Counted from the first letter of the stretch, positions 56,061-64,000 are shown. The stretch: DNA of 64,000 nt from Streptomyces sp. WM4235 (GCF_001279725.1 NZ_LGDE01000226.1:62001-126000), one strand, 5' to 3'. Made by a program: numbers and translations. Notes: a model not told the origin generated them from the letters alone.

Positions 56061-56471
56061 ATGCTCAAGAAGATCATGACCGCCGCCGCGGTCTCCGCCG
56101 TTGCCATCGGCGCGGGCGCCGCTGCCGCCGCCCCGGCCATGGCCATCGGCAACGACAACGGCGTCAACACCGTCAACGGCAACGGTGCCTCGCAGATCTA
56201 CGGCAACCAGAAGACCAGCGGCGACCTGAGCCCGCAGCTCGGCCTGGTCCAGGGCACCCTGAACAAGCCCTGCATCGGCCTGCCGGCCAAGGTCAACGCC
56301 CAGTCGCTGATCGCCCTGCTCAACATCGGTGTTCAGGACATCAACGTCCTGTCCAACCCGCAGAACCAGCAGTGCACCGAGAACTCCACCCAGGCCAAGG
56401 GCGACGAGCCGCTCTCGCACATCCTGGACAACATCCCGGTCCTGTCCGGCAACGCCTCTCTCGGCAGCTGA
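56061..56471 (+). CDS. Rodlin (RdlA/RdlB family), copy 2
   Basis: This 136-aa secreted protein has a signal peptide (MLKKIMTAAAVSAVAIGAGA, cleavage AMA-IGND) and LSPQLGLVQGTLNKPCIGLP, DINVLSNPQNQQCTENSTQA and KGDEPLSHILDNIPVLSGNA. It is the same length as copy 1 and clearly homologous over its whole length. ATG 56061 is preferred over 56058 because AAAGGA is best spaced. A strong bidirectional hairpin at 56522 ends it. Confidence 0.93.
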   Translation: MLKKIMTAAAVSAVAIGAGAAAAAPAMAIGNDNGVNTVNGNGASQIYGNQKTSGDLSPQLGLVQGTLNKPCIGLPAKVNAQSLIALLNIGVQDINVLSNPQNQQCTENSTQAKGDEPLSHILDNIPVLSGNASLGS

Positions 56472-56521
56472 CCTCCGCTCCCCCTCACGTCCGGGCCGTG
56501 GATGCCCGTGGAGCGATGTGA

Positions 56522-56558
56522 CGAGGGCCCCGGCAGCCACCAGCTGCCGGGGCCCTCG
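56522..56558. terminator. Bidirectional hairpin between rodlin 2 and VKOR gene
   Basis: CGAGGGCCCCGGCAGC pairs perfectly with GCTGCCGGGGCCCTCG (16-bp stem, 5-base loop), 50 bases after the rodlin stop and 15 bases beyond the leftward VKOR stop. Confidence 0.88.
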
Positions 56559-56572
56559 CATGTCGTCGACCG

Positions 56573-57214
56573 TCAGCTCGTCCAGAACTCCCACCACCGG
56601 GTCAGGATCAGCATGCCGATCACGCCGAGGTGCAACGCGGGCGGGGCCCAGCCGAATTCGGTGAAGAATCCCCGTACCGGGCCGGGCGCGGGAAGGATGC
56701 CCGCGGCGACGGTGTGGGCGGTGACCGCCCAGAACATCAGCAGCGTCGCCACCCAGGCGAGGCAGCACCACAGGCAGAGCGCGTTGATCTCGTAGAGGGA
56801 CTGGACCATCAGCCAGCCGCAGAAGACGGTGCCGAAGAGGGTGCCCGCGTTCAGGCCGAGCCAGAACCAGCCCCGGTAGCGGGCACCGGCCAGCAGGCCC
56901 ATGCCCACGCAGACCACGACCGCGTACGCCGCCAAGCCCAGCATGGGATTGGGGAAGCCGAAGGCGGCCGCCTGGTCGCTCTTCATCACGCTGCCGCAGG
57001 AGACCACGGGGTTGAGGCTGCAGGCGGGCTTGAAGTTCGGGTCCTCCAACAGGAGGAACTTGTCGAGGGTGATGACCCAGGAGGCCAGCACGCCGGCGGC
57101 CCCCGTGAGCACGAGCAGCCAGGCCAACCCCCTTCCGGGGGCGTCGGGTCGGTCCTCGCGTCGGGTGTCGGGGCGACCCTGCTGCCGCGGGACGCCCACT
57201 GTGTTCGTTGCCAT
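56573..57214 (-). CDS. Vitamin K epoxide reductase (VKOR) family protein
   Basis: This 213-aa membrane protein has 4-5 helices. It carries the VKOR features: ACSLNPVVSCGSVMKSD (loop Cys pair, about 76-92) and INALCLWCC (CxxC redox site, about 155-163). With quinone it reoxidises a thiol oxidoreductase, promoting disulfide bonds in exported proteins. Chaplins and rodlins have paired Cys, so it would suit this cluster. ATG 57214 (MATNTVG) is chosen. Confidence 0.9.
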   Translation of the reverse strand: MATNTVGVPRQQGRPDTRREDRPDAPGRGLAWLLVLTGAAGVLASWVITLDKFLLLEDPNFKPACSLNPVVSCGSVMKSDQAAAFGFPNPMLGLAAYAVVVCVGMGLLAGARYRGWFWLGLNAGTLFGTVFCGWLMVQSLYEINALCLWCCLAWVATLLMFWAVTAHTVAAGILPAPGPVRGFFTEFGWAPPALHLGVIGMLILTRWWEFWTS

Positions 57215-57406
57215 GTGCCCCATGGTCGCGCGCCATGCCCCAGACCGGGGCCAATCATGCCTATTCGTACACAAGTTGACCTGAAGGGGTGGCGGGAACC
57301 CCCGATGCTTCCCGGACGTTTTACCGAACCCCGGACGTGATGTCAGAGCCAGGGGTTACGTTGAGCTTCCGCGAAGTGACAAGCTGCGACGGCCTGGAGA
57401 CCCACC

Positions 57407-58177
57407 TTGAGCGATCCGTACGAGACAACCGAGGCGCACCTCGATCGACTCCTGGGCCGCGCCCTCAACTCCTTCGACCTGCCGGACCTCTTGGTCGAGC
57501 GCCTCGGGACGGCGCTCGCTCACAGCTCCTCGCTGTCCACCACGCACCACAGCCCCTCGGCGGGGCTGTGGCGGGAGACCCACTGGCACACGTACCTGTT
57601 GGCCGACGGGGGTTCGGAGGCGCTGTGGGAGTTGGCGTACCGGCAGGAGGGTGACCGGGCCGTCCGGCACGAGGTGTTCGCGAGCAAGTCGGACCTCTGC
57701 ATGGCCGTGACCCGGCTCTTCGGCGAGGTCCCCGCGCGGGTGGCGCGGGATCTGGCGGCATCCCCGTCCGGGGGCGGGCCGGCCGGGGACGTGGCTTCGC
57801 TCGGCGCGCTGTTCGCGGCTCCGCCTCCGGCGCTGCGGCACCGGGAGTACACGGTGGAGCAGTCCGCCGACCACGCCCGGCGGGTGCTGCGGCGCGCGGA
57901 GAACGCGGACCGGCCGGGCGAGCGGTTGGCGGAGCGGCTGCGGTCCGCGTACGCGCACCAGATCACCCAGGCGTTCGGCGGAAGGCGGAGTCTGATGTCC
58001 GGGCGGGACGCGGGGTTCAGCCTGTACGAGCACGCGTTCGTCCTGCTGGACGGCTCCGAGGTCAGCCTGTGGGAGGTCGAGCACACGGCGACCCCGGACG
58101 GGCGGCACATGTGCGAGGTCTACGAGAGCGAGACCGTCGCGCGCGGGGCGATGGAGCTCCGCGCGCGGGTTCGGTGA
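57407..58177 (+). CDS. DUF6227 family protein
   Basis: This 256-aa soluble protein begins with TTG 57407: TSxx is SDPYETTEAHLDRLLGRALN, with GGAGA about eight bases upstream. Blocks such as SLSTTHHSPSAGLWRETHWH, FGGRRSLMSGRDAGFSLYEH and VWEVEHTATPDGRHMCEVYE match what I know as DUF6227, found in Streptomyces. Function unknown. Note the ending YESETVARGAMELR. It is divergent from the VKOR gene and convergent with fruK. Confidence 0.75.
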   Translation: MSDPYETTEAHLDRLLGRALNSFDLPDLLVERLGTALAHSSSLSTTHHSPSAGLWRETHWHTYLLADGGSEALWELAYRQEGDRAVRHEVFASKSDLCMAVTRLFGEVPARVARDLAASPSGGGPAGDVASLGALFAAPPPALRHREYTVEQSADHARRVLRRAENADRPGERLAERLRSAYAHQITQAFGGRRSLMSGRDAGFSLYEHAFVLLDGSEVSLWEVEHTATPDGRHMCEVYESETVARGAMELRARVR

Positions 58178-58240
58178 CACCCCCGCCCCGCCAGGGTGTG
58201 GAGGTCCCCCGCTCGCAGCGGTGACCCGCCGCGGGCTCCT

Positions 58241-59200
58241 TCACACGCTTCGGACCGCGGCGGGTTCGGTCAGGGGGAGGTCGAGCGGCAGGTCTCGGGT
58301 CACGCGGACCGCGTCGGGGCGCAGGTCGGCGGGGGTCGGCATGGCACTGCCGGGCAGTCGCACGGCGGCCGCGCCGTGGGCCAGGGCCGAGGCGAGGGCC
58401 TCGGGGCCGGCGCCACCGGCGATCAGGAAGCCGGCCAGGGAGGCGTCGCCCGCCCCGACGTTGCTGCGGATCTCGGCGGCGGGGGCGGTGCCGTAGTGGT
58501 CGCCCTCGGCGGAGATCAACAGTTGACCGTCGGCTCCGAGGGAGGCCAGTACCGCCCCCGCACCCAGGGCGCGCAGCTCCCTGGCGGCGTCGACCACGTC
58601 GCCGAGGGTGGCCAGCGGGCGGCCGACGGCGGTGGCGAGTTCGTGGACGTTCGGTTTGATGACGTCGGGGCGGTTCGGGAGGGCCGCGAGGAGCGCCGGG
58701 CCGGAGGTGTCCAGGGCGATCCGGGCCCCCGCTTCGTGGGCACGGGTGACCAGTTCGGCGTACCACTCGGGGCGCAGGCCGCGCGGCAGGCTGCCGCAGC
58801 AGGCGATCCAGGCGGGGCTGCCGTCGTGGGTGCGGACCGTCTCCAGGAGCAACGCCGACTCCTCCGGAGCGAGTTCCGGGCCCGGTGCGTTGATCTTCGT
58901 CAGGGTGCCGTCCGGTTCGGCGAGGGAGATGTTGGAGCGGGTCTGTCCGGCGATGGAGACCGCCGTCACGTCCACGCCCTGCGCGCCCAGCAGTTCGGCG
59001 AGCAGGGCGCCGGGGGCGCCGCCGAGCGGGAGGACCGCGGTCGTGCGGACGCCCGCGGCGGCGACGGCGCGGGAGACGTTGACCCCCTTGCCGCCCGGGT
59101 CGACCCGGTCCCCGGTGGCGCGCAGGACGTCGCCCCGGCCGAGCGAGGGGATCTCGTAGGTCCGGTCGAGGGAGGGGTTGGGGGTGACGGTGAGGATCAT
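58241..59200 (-). CDS. fruK: 1-phosphofructokinase
   Basis: This 319-aa protein is of the PfkB family: MILTVTPNPSLDRTYEIPSL and GDRVDPGGKGVNVSRAVAAA (substrate binding) at the start, then LDTSGPALLAAL, DVIKPNVHELATAVGRPLAT and the C-terminal signature IRSNVGAGDASLAGFLIAGG with the catalytic Asp in GAGD. It phosphorylates fructose-1-P to fructose-1,6-bisP. No PTS fruA gene or fruR regulator is adjacent, so the fructose operon is not complete here. ATG 59200 is the start. Confidence 0.9.
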   Translation of the reverse strand: MILTVTPNPSLDRTYEIPSLGRGDVLRATGDRVDPGGKGVNVSRAVAAAGVRTTAVLPLGGAPGALLAELLGAQGVDVTAVSIAGQTRSNISLAEPDGTLTKINAPGPELAPEESALLLETVRTHDGSPAWIACCGSLPRGLRPEWYAELVTRAHEAGARIALDTSGPALLAALPNRPDVIKPNVHELATAVGRPLATLGDVVDAARELRALGAGAVLASLGADGQLLISAEGDHYGTAPAAEIRSNVGAGDASLAGFLIAGGAGPEALASALAHGAAAVRLPGSAMPTPADLRPDAVRVTRDLPLDLPLTEPAAVRSV

Positions 59201-59424
59201 GCGAGCGCGACTTCCGTCCCGGCGGCCTGGCCGGCGCTCAGGTGCGTACACGTGGATTCAGGTCCGTTCACGTCCGTCGGATGCCCGACTGTGCGCTTTT
59301 CCTTGCACGGTACGCCCTGTTTCCTCCGGAAATGAAACAGGCTGGGCTCGAAAGCAGAACAAGCGGGCATGCCGGCTCCGGAGAGCGGGCATGCCCGTTC
59401 GTCGTGCGGTGCGCCGGCTCGCGG

Positions 59425-60990
59425 CTAGTGGGCGCCTTCTCGCTCGTCCATCGGGACCGACTCGCGCGGGAGCATGAACATCACCGCGAAGATCAGGACC
59501 AGGACCGCCGCGACCCACCACAGCGCACCGCGGAAGGCCTCGACGTACGGGGCACCGAGGACCCCGTCGTCGTCGATGAGCCCGAAGAAGACGACCGAGG
59601 TCAGGCCGAGGCCCAGCGCGTTGCCCATCTGACCGGTGGTGTTGATCAGGCCCGAGGCCGAGCCGGCGTGCTCGCGCGGCACCTGCGAGAGCACGGTGTC
59701 GGTCAGCGGCGCGACGATCAGGCCCATGCCGATGCCCATGACGACCAGCGGGGCGGCCATCTGCCAGGAGGCGATCCCCATGCCGTAGTGGTCGGACTCC
59801 CAGATGTAGAGGAGCAGACCCGCGGCCATGGTGAGCGCGCCGGCCTGGAGCACCTTGCGGCCGAAGCGCGGTACGAGCTTCTGTACGGACAAGCCCGCGG
59901 CGACCGAGACGGCGATCGAGAAGGGGATGCCGGTGGTGCCGGCGCGCAGGGCGCTCCAGCCGAGGCCCATCTGCATGTACAGCGTCCAGACCAGGAAGAA
60001 GATGCCGGTCGCGATGCCGAAGGTCAGTTGGACGGCGATGCCGCCCGCGAAGCTCTTGACCTTGAACAGGGACAGTTCCACGAGCGGGGAGCCGTCCTTG
60101 CGGATCTTGTGCTTCTCGTAGGCGATGAAGCCCGCGAAGACCGCCGGCGAGAGGATCATGCAGACGAAGCCCCACAGCGGCCAGTCGTTCTCCCGGCCGT
60201 GGGTGAGCGGGAAGATCAGCATGACCAGGGCGAGGGTGGCGAGCACGACGCCGACCAGGTCGAGGCGCAGCGCCTTCGGGGCCTTGGACTCGGTGATGAA
60301 CTTGCGTCCCAGGAGCACGCCGGCGATGCCGACGGGCAGGTTGATCAGGAAGATCGGGCGCCATTCGAGGTCGAACAGGTTCCACTCGGTGAGCAGTGCG
60401 CCGAGCATCGGGCCCGAGACGGCGCCGAGGCCGACGATCGCGCCGAACATGCCGAAGACCTTGCCGCGCTCGTGCGGCGGGAAGGTGACGTGGATGATCG
60501 CCAGGACCTGCGGGACCATCAGGGCCGCCATGGCGCCCTGGAGGACGCGGGAGGCGACGAGCATGGAGGGGTTGGCGGCGATGCCGCAGAGCAGCGAGGC
60601 GGCGGTGAAACCGGCGATGCCGATGAGGAAGACGCGCTTGCGGCCGTAGATGTCACCGAGACGACCGCCGGTGATGAGGCCGGCGGCGAAGGCGAGGGCG
60701 TACCCGGCGGTGATCCACTGGATCGCGCTGGTGGACGCCCCGAAGTTCGCGCGCATGGTGGGTATCGCGATGTTGACGATCGTGACGTCGACGAGGTCCA
60801 TGAAGGCCGCGGTCATCACGATGGCGAGCGCCAGCCAGCGGCGGCGGTCCGCGGGGGAGGCAGCGGCGACGGCCGCGGCCTCGGAGGCGCCGGATGCGCC
60901 GGTTGCGTCGGTAAGGAGGGTGTCGTTCCGCTCTTCTGGTACGGGCCCGTTCTCTCTTTCGGGCGATGCCTTGGCTGTCTCGGTGCTCAT
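59425..60990 (-). CDS. MFS drug exporter (DHA2 family)
   Basis: This 521-aa protein has 14 predicted helices. TAAFMDLVDVTIVNIAIPTM (motif D1), GRLGDIYGRKRVFLIGIAGF (motif A) and GAIVGLGAVSGPMLGALLTE (motif C) are typical of DHA2 exporters such as EmrB/QacA. It uses the proton gradient to expel drugs. ATG 60990 opens it. The WYL-type regulator gene is divergent 62 bp away, and the palindromes between them probably control both. Confidence 0.92.
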   Translation of the reverse strand: MSTETAKASPERENGPVPEERNDTLLTDATGASGASEAAAVAAASPADRRRWLALAIVMTAAFMDLVDVTIVNIAIPTMRANFGASTSAIQWITAGYALAFAAGLITGGRLGDIYGRKRVFLIGIAGFTAASLLCGIAANPSMLVASRVLQGAMAALMVPQVLAIIHVTFPPHERGKVFGMFGAIVGLGAVSGPMLGALLTEWNLFDLEWRPIFLINLPVGIAGVLLGRKFITESKAPKALRLDLVGVVLATLALVMLIFPLTHGRENDWPLWGFVCMILSPAVFAGFIAYEKHKIRKDGSPLVELSLFKVKSFAGGIAVQLTFGIATGIFFLVWTLYMQMGLGWSALRAGTTGIPFSIAVSVAAGLSVQKLVPRFGRKVLQAGALTMAAGLLLYIWESDHYGMGIASWQMAAPLVVMGIGMGLIVAPLTDTVLSQVPREHAGSASGLINTTGQMGNALGLGLTSVVFFGLIDDDGVLGAPYVEAFRGALWWVAAVLVLIFAVMFMLPRESVPMDEREGAH

Positions 60991-60992
60991 GG

Positions 60993-61038
60993 GGAGAAAC
61001 CTAGACGGCATCTAGGTCAGTCGGTGACCTATTTCTCC
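60993..61038. promoter_or_regulatory. Nested palindromes between exporter and WYL regulator
   Basis: Three overlapping inverted repeats share 46 bp: GGAGAAA (60993) with TTTCTCC (61032), CCTAGA-CGGCA-TCTAGG (61000-61016) and AGGTCA-GTCGG-TGACCT (61014-61030). The inner pairs have equal 5-base spacers. They lie between divergent starts 62 bp apart and are best read as operators of the WYL regulator. Confidence 0.7.
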
Positions 61039-61052
61039 GGCAATCTTGAGCC

Positions 61053-61997
61053 ATGAACGACACCCCGGCGCGGTTGCTCACCCTGCTGTCCCTCCTTCAG
61101 ACACCGCGCGAATGGCCCGGGAGCGAGCTCGCCGAGCGCCTGCGCGTGAGCGCCCGCACGATCCGGCGGGACATCGACCGGCTGCGGGAGCTGGGGTACC
61201 CGGTGGAGGCCTCGCTGGGCTCGGAGGGCGGATATCGGCTGGTGGCGGGCGCGGCGATGCCCCCGTTGCTCCTGGACGACGAGGAGGCCGTGGCCATCGC
61301 GGTGGGGCTGCGGGCGGGTGCCGGGCACGCGATCGAGGGGATCGAGGAGGCGTCCGTACGGGCCCTCGCGAAGCTCGAACAGGTCCTGCCGTCGCGGCTT
61401 CGCCGCCGGGTGAGCGCGCTCCAGTCGGCCACGGTCGCGGTGTCCCGGGGCGACGGGGCGACGGTGGATCCGCGGACCCTGACGACGATGGCGGCCGCGG
61501 TGGCGGGTCCGGAGCGGCTGCGGTTCGGCTACCGGGCCCGCGACGGCGCGGCCACGCGGCGGCTGGTGGAGCCGTACCGGCTGGTGAGCACCGGCAGCCG
61601 GTGGTACCTGGTGGCCTACGACCTGGAGCGCGAGGACTGGCGGACGTTCCGGGTGGACCGGGTGAGCGAGCCGTTCGCGACGGGGGCGCGGTTCGCCGCG
61701 CGGGTGCTGCCGATGGAGGCGGAGGAGTTCGTGCGGCGCGGGCTGCGGGGCGGGGAGACGTACCGGGTGGAGGTGACCTTCGCGGCGACGGTGGACGCCC
61801 TGCCGGGCTGGCTGCGGGAGGACGCCGTGGAGGAGCGGGGCGGCTGTCGGGTGAGGTTCGACACCGGGGAGGCGCCCGAATGGGTGGCGGCGCGGCTGGC
61901 GCTGACGGGATTGGGGTTCGCGGTACGGGAGCCGGCGGCGCTGGCGGACAGCGCGCGGGGGCTCGCGGAGCGGCTGAGCGCGGCGGCCGGGGCGTAG
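61053..61997 (+). CDS. WYL-domain DNA-binding regulator
   Basis: This 314-aa protein has an N-terminal helix-turn-helix (about 5-58, LAERLRVSARTIRRDIDRLR, ELGYPV, GGYRLVAG) and a WYL domain (about 140-205, RLVEPYRLVSTGSRWYLVAY with W-Y-L). A WCX-like C-terminal domain follows. It senses ligands, often nucleotide-like, and regulates neighbours. Since it is divergent from the MFS exporter, it probably controls it. ATG 61053 is the start. Confidence 0.9.
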   Translation: MNDTPARLLTLLSLLQTPREWPGSELAERLRVSARTIRRDIDRLRELGYPVEASLGSEGGYRLVAGAAMPPLLLDDEEAVAIAVGLRAGAGHAIEGIEEASVRALAKLEQVLPSRLRRRVSALQSATVAVSRGDGATVDPRTLTTMAAAVAGPERLRFGYRARDGAATRRLVEPYRLVSTGSRWYLVAYDLEREDWRTFRVDRVSEPFATGARFAARVLPMEAEEFVRRGLRGGETYRVEVTFAATVDALPGWLREDAVEERGGCRVRFDTGEAPEWVAARLALTGLGFAVREPAALADSARGLAERLSAAAGA

Positions 61998-62071
61998 CCG
62001 GGGGCGGGCGCCGAGCGGGCCCCGGCGGGTCCCGGTCGAGGGGCCGCCAGGGGCGGGTCCGGGTACGAGAG

Positions 62072-62108
62072 AGCCCCCGGCACCTGGGGGGGGTAGGCGC
62101 CGGGGGCT
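62072..62108. terminator. Bidirectional hairpin between WYL regulator and hrdD
   Basis: AGCCCCCGGC pairs with GCCGGGGGCT around a G-rich loop. It separates the two convergent genes, 75 bases after the WYL gene stop and 28 bases beyond the hrdD stop. Confidence 0.8.
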
Positions 62109-62135
62109 CGTGGAGGGGGCTTCGTCGCGGGCCGG

Positions 62136-63113
62136 TCAGGCCACGGCGTCGAAGCCGGTGTCACGCGCCATCTTCTTCAGTTCCAGCAACGCGTGCTTCT
62201 CGATCTGGCGGATCCGCTCACGGGTCAGGCCGTGCTGCTTGCCCACCTCTGTCAGCGTACGCTCCCGACCGTCATCGATGCCGTAACGCATCTTGATGAT
62301 CGACGCGGTGCGCTGGTCGAGCTTGCCGAGCAGGTCCTCCAGTTCCTCGCTGCGCAGCAGCGAGAGCACGGACTGCTCCGGGGAGACCGCCGAGGTGTCC
62401 TCCAGGAGGTCACCGAACTGTGTGTCGCCGTCGTCGTCCACGCCCATGTTGAGGCTGACCGGGTCACGGGCCCAGTCCAGTACGTCGCCGACGCGCTTCG
62501 CCGTCGAGTCCAGCTCGGCGGCGACCTCCGCGTGCTCCGGGTCGCGGCCGTTCTCGCGGTTGAACTCGCGCTGCACCCGACGGATCCGGCCGAGCTCCTC
62601 GACCAGGTGGACGGGGAGGCGGATGGTGCGGGACTGGTCGGCGATGGAGCGGGTGATGGCCTGGCGGATCCACCACGTGGCGTAGGTGGAGAACTTGAAG
62701 CCCTTGGCGTAGTCGAACTTCTCGACCGCGCGGACCAGGCCCGCGTTGCCTTCCTGGATGAGGTCGAGCAGCGGCAGGCCGCTGCGCGGGTAGCGGCGGG
62801 CGACGGCCACGACGAGGCGGAGGTTCGAGCGGATGAAGACTTCCTTGGCGCGCTCGCCTTCGGCGGCGAGCGCCTCCAGTTCCTCGCGGGCCGGGGTCTC
62901 CCCCGTGCGCTCTATCGCGTCGTCGAGGATCTGTCGGGCGTACACACCCGCCTCGATGATCTGCGAGAGCTCCACTTCCTTGGCCGCGTCGAGCAGCGGG
63001 GTGCGCGCGATCTCGTCGAGGTACATGCCGACCAGGTCGCGGTCTGCGATCTCCCCGCCCACGGCGCGAGCGCTGCTCGTGGACTGACGGCGGGCGACGG
63101 CGCGGGTTGCCAT
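62136..63113 (-). CDS. hrdD: Group 2 RNA polymerase sigma factor HrdD
   Basis: This 325-aa sigma-70-type protein lacks the long acidic N-terminus of HrdB. Regions in order: 1.2 (DLVGMYLDEIARTPLLDAAK, about 25-45), 2.1-2.4 (NLRLVVAVARRYPRSGLPLL, DLIQEGNAGLVRAVEKFDYA, KGFKFSTYATWWIRQAITRS, about 95-165), 3 (LVEELGRIRRVQREFN) and 4.2 (TLTEVGKQHGLTRERIRQIE, about 275-305). It closely fits HrdD of Streptomyces, a non-essential group 2 sigma factor transcribed in part by sigma-R. A sigma-R-type promoter lies upstream (63238-63265). ATG 63113 follows AAGGGAG. Confidence 0.88.
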   Translation of the reverse strand: MATRAVARRQSTSSARAVGGEIADRDLVGMYLDEIARTPLLDAAKEVELSQIIEAGVYARQILDDAIERTGETPAREELEALAAEGERAKEVFIRSNLRLVVAVARRYPRSGLPLLDLIQEGNAGLVRAVEKFDYAKGFKFSTYATWWIRQAITRSIADQSRTIRLPVHLVEELGRIRRVQREFNRENGRDPEHAEVAAELDSTAKRVGDVLDWARDPVSLNMGVDDDGDTQFGDLLEDTSAVSPEQSVLSLLRSEELEDLLGKLDQRTASIIKMRYGIDDGRERTLTEVGKQHGLTRERIRQIEKHALLELKKMARDTGFDAVA

Positions 63114-63237
63114 GCGTGCTCCCTTGCGATGCGATGAGTTCGGTCGCGGTGCGGCTGCGGGACGCGTCGTGCTTCTCCGAGTGGTGCGGATGATGCGTCC
63201 TTCGGACACTCTCCCGAGTGCCCGCTTTCGAAGGAAA

Positions 63238-63265
63238 CAACGACTGGAAACGGGACAGAATTCCC
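63238..63265 (-). promoter_or_regulatory. Sigma-R-type promoter of hrdD
   Basis: On the minus strand GGGAAT, 18 bases, GTTG matches the sigma-R consensus (GGGAAT-N18-GTT) exactly. It lies about 125 bases upstream of the hrdD start. In S. coelicolor hrdD is a known sigma-R (thiol-stress) target, so the sequence fits established knowledge. Confidence 0.88.
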
Positions 63266-63335
63266 ACGCCGGCCCCTCTTTTCCGAGATCTTGCAGTATC
63301 CTGCCCCGCCACGTCCCGTCACCGAAGGAGACAGT

Positions 63336-63869
63336 GTGCGGTCAGATCTCGAAGAGGTGCAGGTCAGGCCCGGGGTGGCAGCCGACCTGCCGGCACTCAC
63401 GGCGTTGTACAACCACTACGTCCGTGAGACCGCCGTCACATTCGACACGGTGGCCTTCACCCCGGAACAGCGCCGCCCTTGGCTGCACTCCCACCCTGAA
63501 GACGGCCCCCATCGGCTTCTGGTTGCCTGGACTGGCGAGCGAATGGCCGGATACGCGACAAGCAGCGCTTTCCGCCCGAAACCGGCCTACGTGGGCTCGG
63601 TGGAGGTCAGCGTGTACCTCGCGCCGCACGCGGTCGGTCGGGGGGTCGGCACGCTCCTGTACGAGGCCCTGTTCGCGGCGCTCGCCGACGAGCCGGTCCA
63701 TCGGGCCTACGCGGGCATCGCCCTGCCGAACGAGGCCTCGGAACGCCTCCACGCCCGGTTCGGCTTCCGGCGTGTCGGGGACTTCACCGAGGCGGGCCGG
63801 AAGTTCGACCGCTTCTGGGACGTCCGCTGGTACGAGAAGGCGCTGCGGGACCCGGACCGGGCCGTCTAG
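63336..63869 (+). CDS. Phosphinothricin N-acetyltransferase-like GNAT
   Basis: This 177-aa protein has VRPGVAADLPALTALYNHYV then RETAVTFDTVAFTPEQRRPW (about 11-50), the start typical of phosphinothricin/methionine sulfone acetyltransferases (Pat/YncA). AEVSVYLAPHAVGRGVGTLL (acetyl-CoA motif), IALPNEASERLHARFGFRRV and GRKFDRFWDVRWYEK also match. It may protect against glutamate analogues or toxic amines. GTG 63336 is preceded by AAGGAG. Its stop overlaps the stop of the convergent dioxygenase gene. Confidence 0.88.
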   Translation: MRSDLEEVQVRPGVAADLPALTALYNHYVRETAVTFDTVAFTPEQRRPWLHSHPEDGPHRLLVAWTGERMAGYATSSAFRPKPAYVGSVEVSVYLAPHAVGRGVGTLLYEALFAALADEPVHRAYAGIALPNEASERLHARFGFRRVGDFTEAGRKFDRFWDVRWYEKALRDPDRAV

Positions 63870-64000
63870 CCGAACTGGAGGGAGCGCTTCGAGAGGCCCA
63901 TCCAGTAGCCGTCCACGGGGGTGCGGGGCGCCGTGAGGTCGCCGGTGGACTCGGCCGCGCCCAGGGTGACGAACAGCGGGGCGAAGTGTTCCGTGCGGGG
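63866..64000 (-). CDS. DODA-type extradiol dioxygenase family, 3' end (partial)
   Basis: The last 44 codons are present. The reading PRTEHFAPLFVTLGAAESTG, then PVDGYWMGLSKRSLQFG and stop matches the C-terminal end of LigB/DODA extradiol dioxygenases (RTEHF-x-PLFV...GxxxxS-x-R-S). The His of TEHF is near the metal site in relatives. The gene continues beyond 64000, so start and full product are unknown. Confidence 0.8.
   Translation of the reverse strand, partial: PRTEHFAPLFVTLGAAESTGDLTAPRTPVDGYWMGLSKRSLQFG

Noticed and set aside
58241..59200. Complete fructose PTS operon
   Set aside because: Only fruK is present; its neighbours are a DUF6227 gene and an MFS exporter.

Overview
The window is a roughly 71% GC stretch of an actinomycete chromosome and almost certainly comes from a Streptomyces. 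It carries rodlins, chaplins, the sigma factor HrdD, the divisome protein SepX with its partner Glp, and many Streptomyces-type DUF families (DUF6461, DUF5958, DUF4265, DUF5949, DUF6299, DUF6227). GTG, TTG and even CTG starts and 4-nt stop/start overlaps are common. All calls come from reading the sequence; no database search was run.

Region 1 (1-735): the 5' end of an exonuclease III gene and a GNAT acetyltransferase. Region 2 (about 740-11620): an accessory island wedged between that acetyltransferase and a tRNA-Ala(CGC). It holds DUF6461 and DUF5958 genes, a probable type VII-exported polymorphic toxin (type 44) with an overlapping candidate membrane immunity gene, an orphan copy of the toxin/immunity junction, a DUF4265 gene whose halves lie 2.7 kb apart, a DUF1963 gene coupled to an unknown gene, and a mobile-looking module (XRE regulator, degenerate tyrosine recombinase, DDE-type transposase). 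Three near-identical 34-bp terminator hairpins (742, 1062, 11547) and a duplicated tRNA flank mark its mosaic edges.

Region 3 (11619-27114): conserved core. Moving leftwards on the minus strand it runs galU, glp/moeA, moaC, mogA, a RimJ-like GNAT, sepX and tRNA-Ala. To the right are 5-formyl-THF cyclo-ligase, a penicillin-acylase-family hydrolase, a K+/H+ antiporter with a probable CTG start, an MFS exporter with a long leader, an FmdB zinc-ribbon gene under a CIRCE-like operator, MTA phosphorylase, an AhpD-like protein and a SAF-domain protein. Region 4 (27238-33441): mscL, a NarK-type transporter remnant, LtrA, a cytochrome P450, DUF5949 and small secreted proteins.

Region 5 (33536-57214): signalling and cell surface. 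It contains a PAS-GAF-PP2C-ATPase phosphatase, a flavoprotein, an ATP-grasp ligase, a secreted GH26-like glycosidase and an eight-gene exopolysaccharide operon. The operon encodes two glycosyltransferases, a polyprenyl-P glycosylphosphotransferase, an O-antigen ligase/polymerase, a MurJ/Wzx flippase, a polysaccharide deacetylase, a Wzz-like protein and a FemAB/CelD-like acyltransferase. It is followed by a DUF3344 secreted protein and the aerial-hypha coat cluster: two rodlins, two short chaplins, one long sortase-anchored chaplin and two other secreted proteins. Polysaccharide synthesis and the hydrophobic rodlet coat are therefore side by side. Region 6 (57407-64000): DUF6227, 1-phosphofructokinase, a DHA2 MFS exporter with a divergent WYL regulator and palindromic operators between them, hrdD with a sigma-R-type promoter, a phosphinothricin-acetyltransferase-like GNAT and the 3' end of a DODA-type dioxygenase gene.
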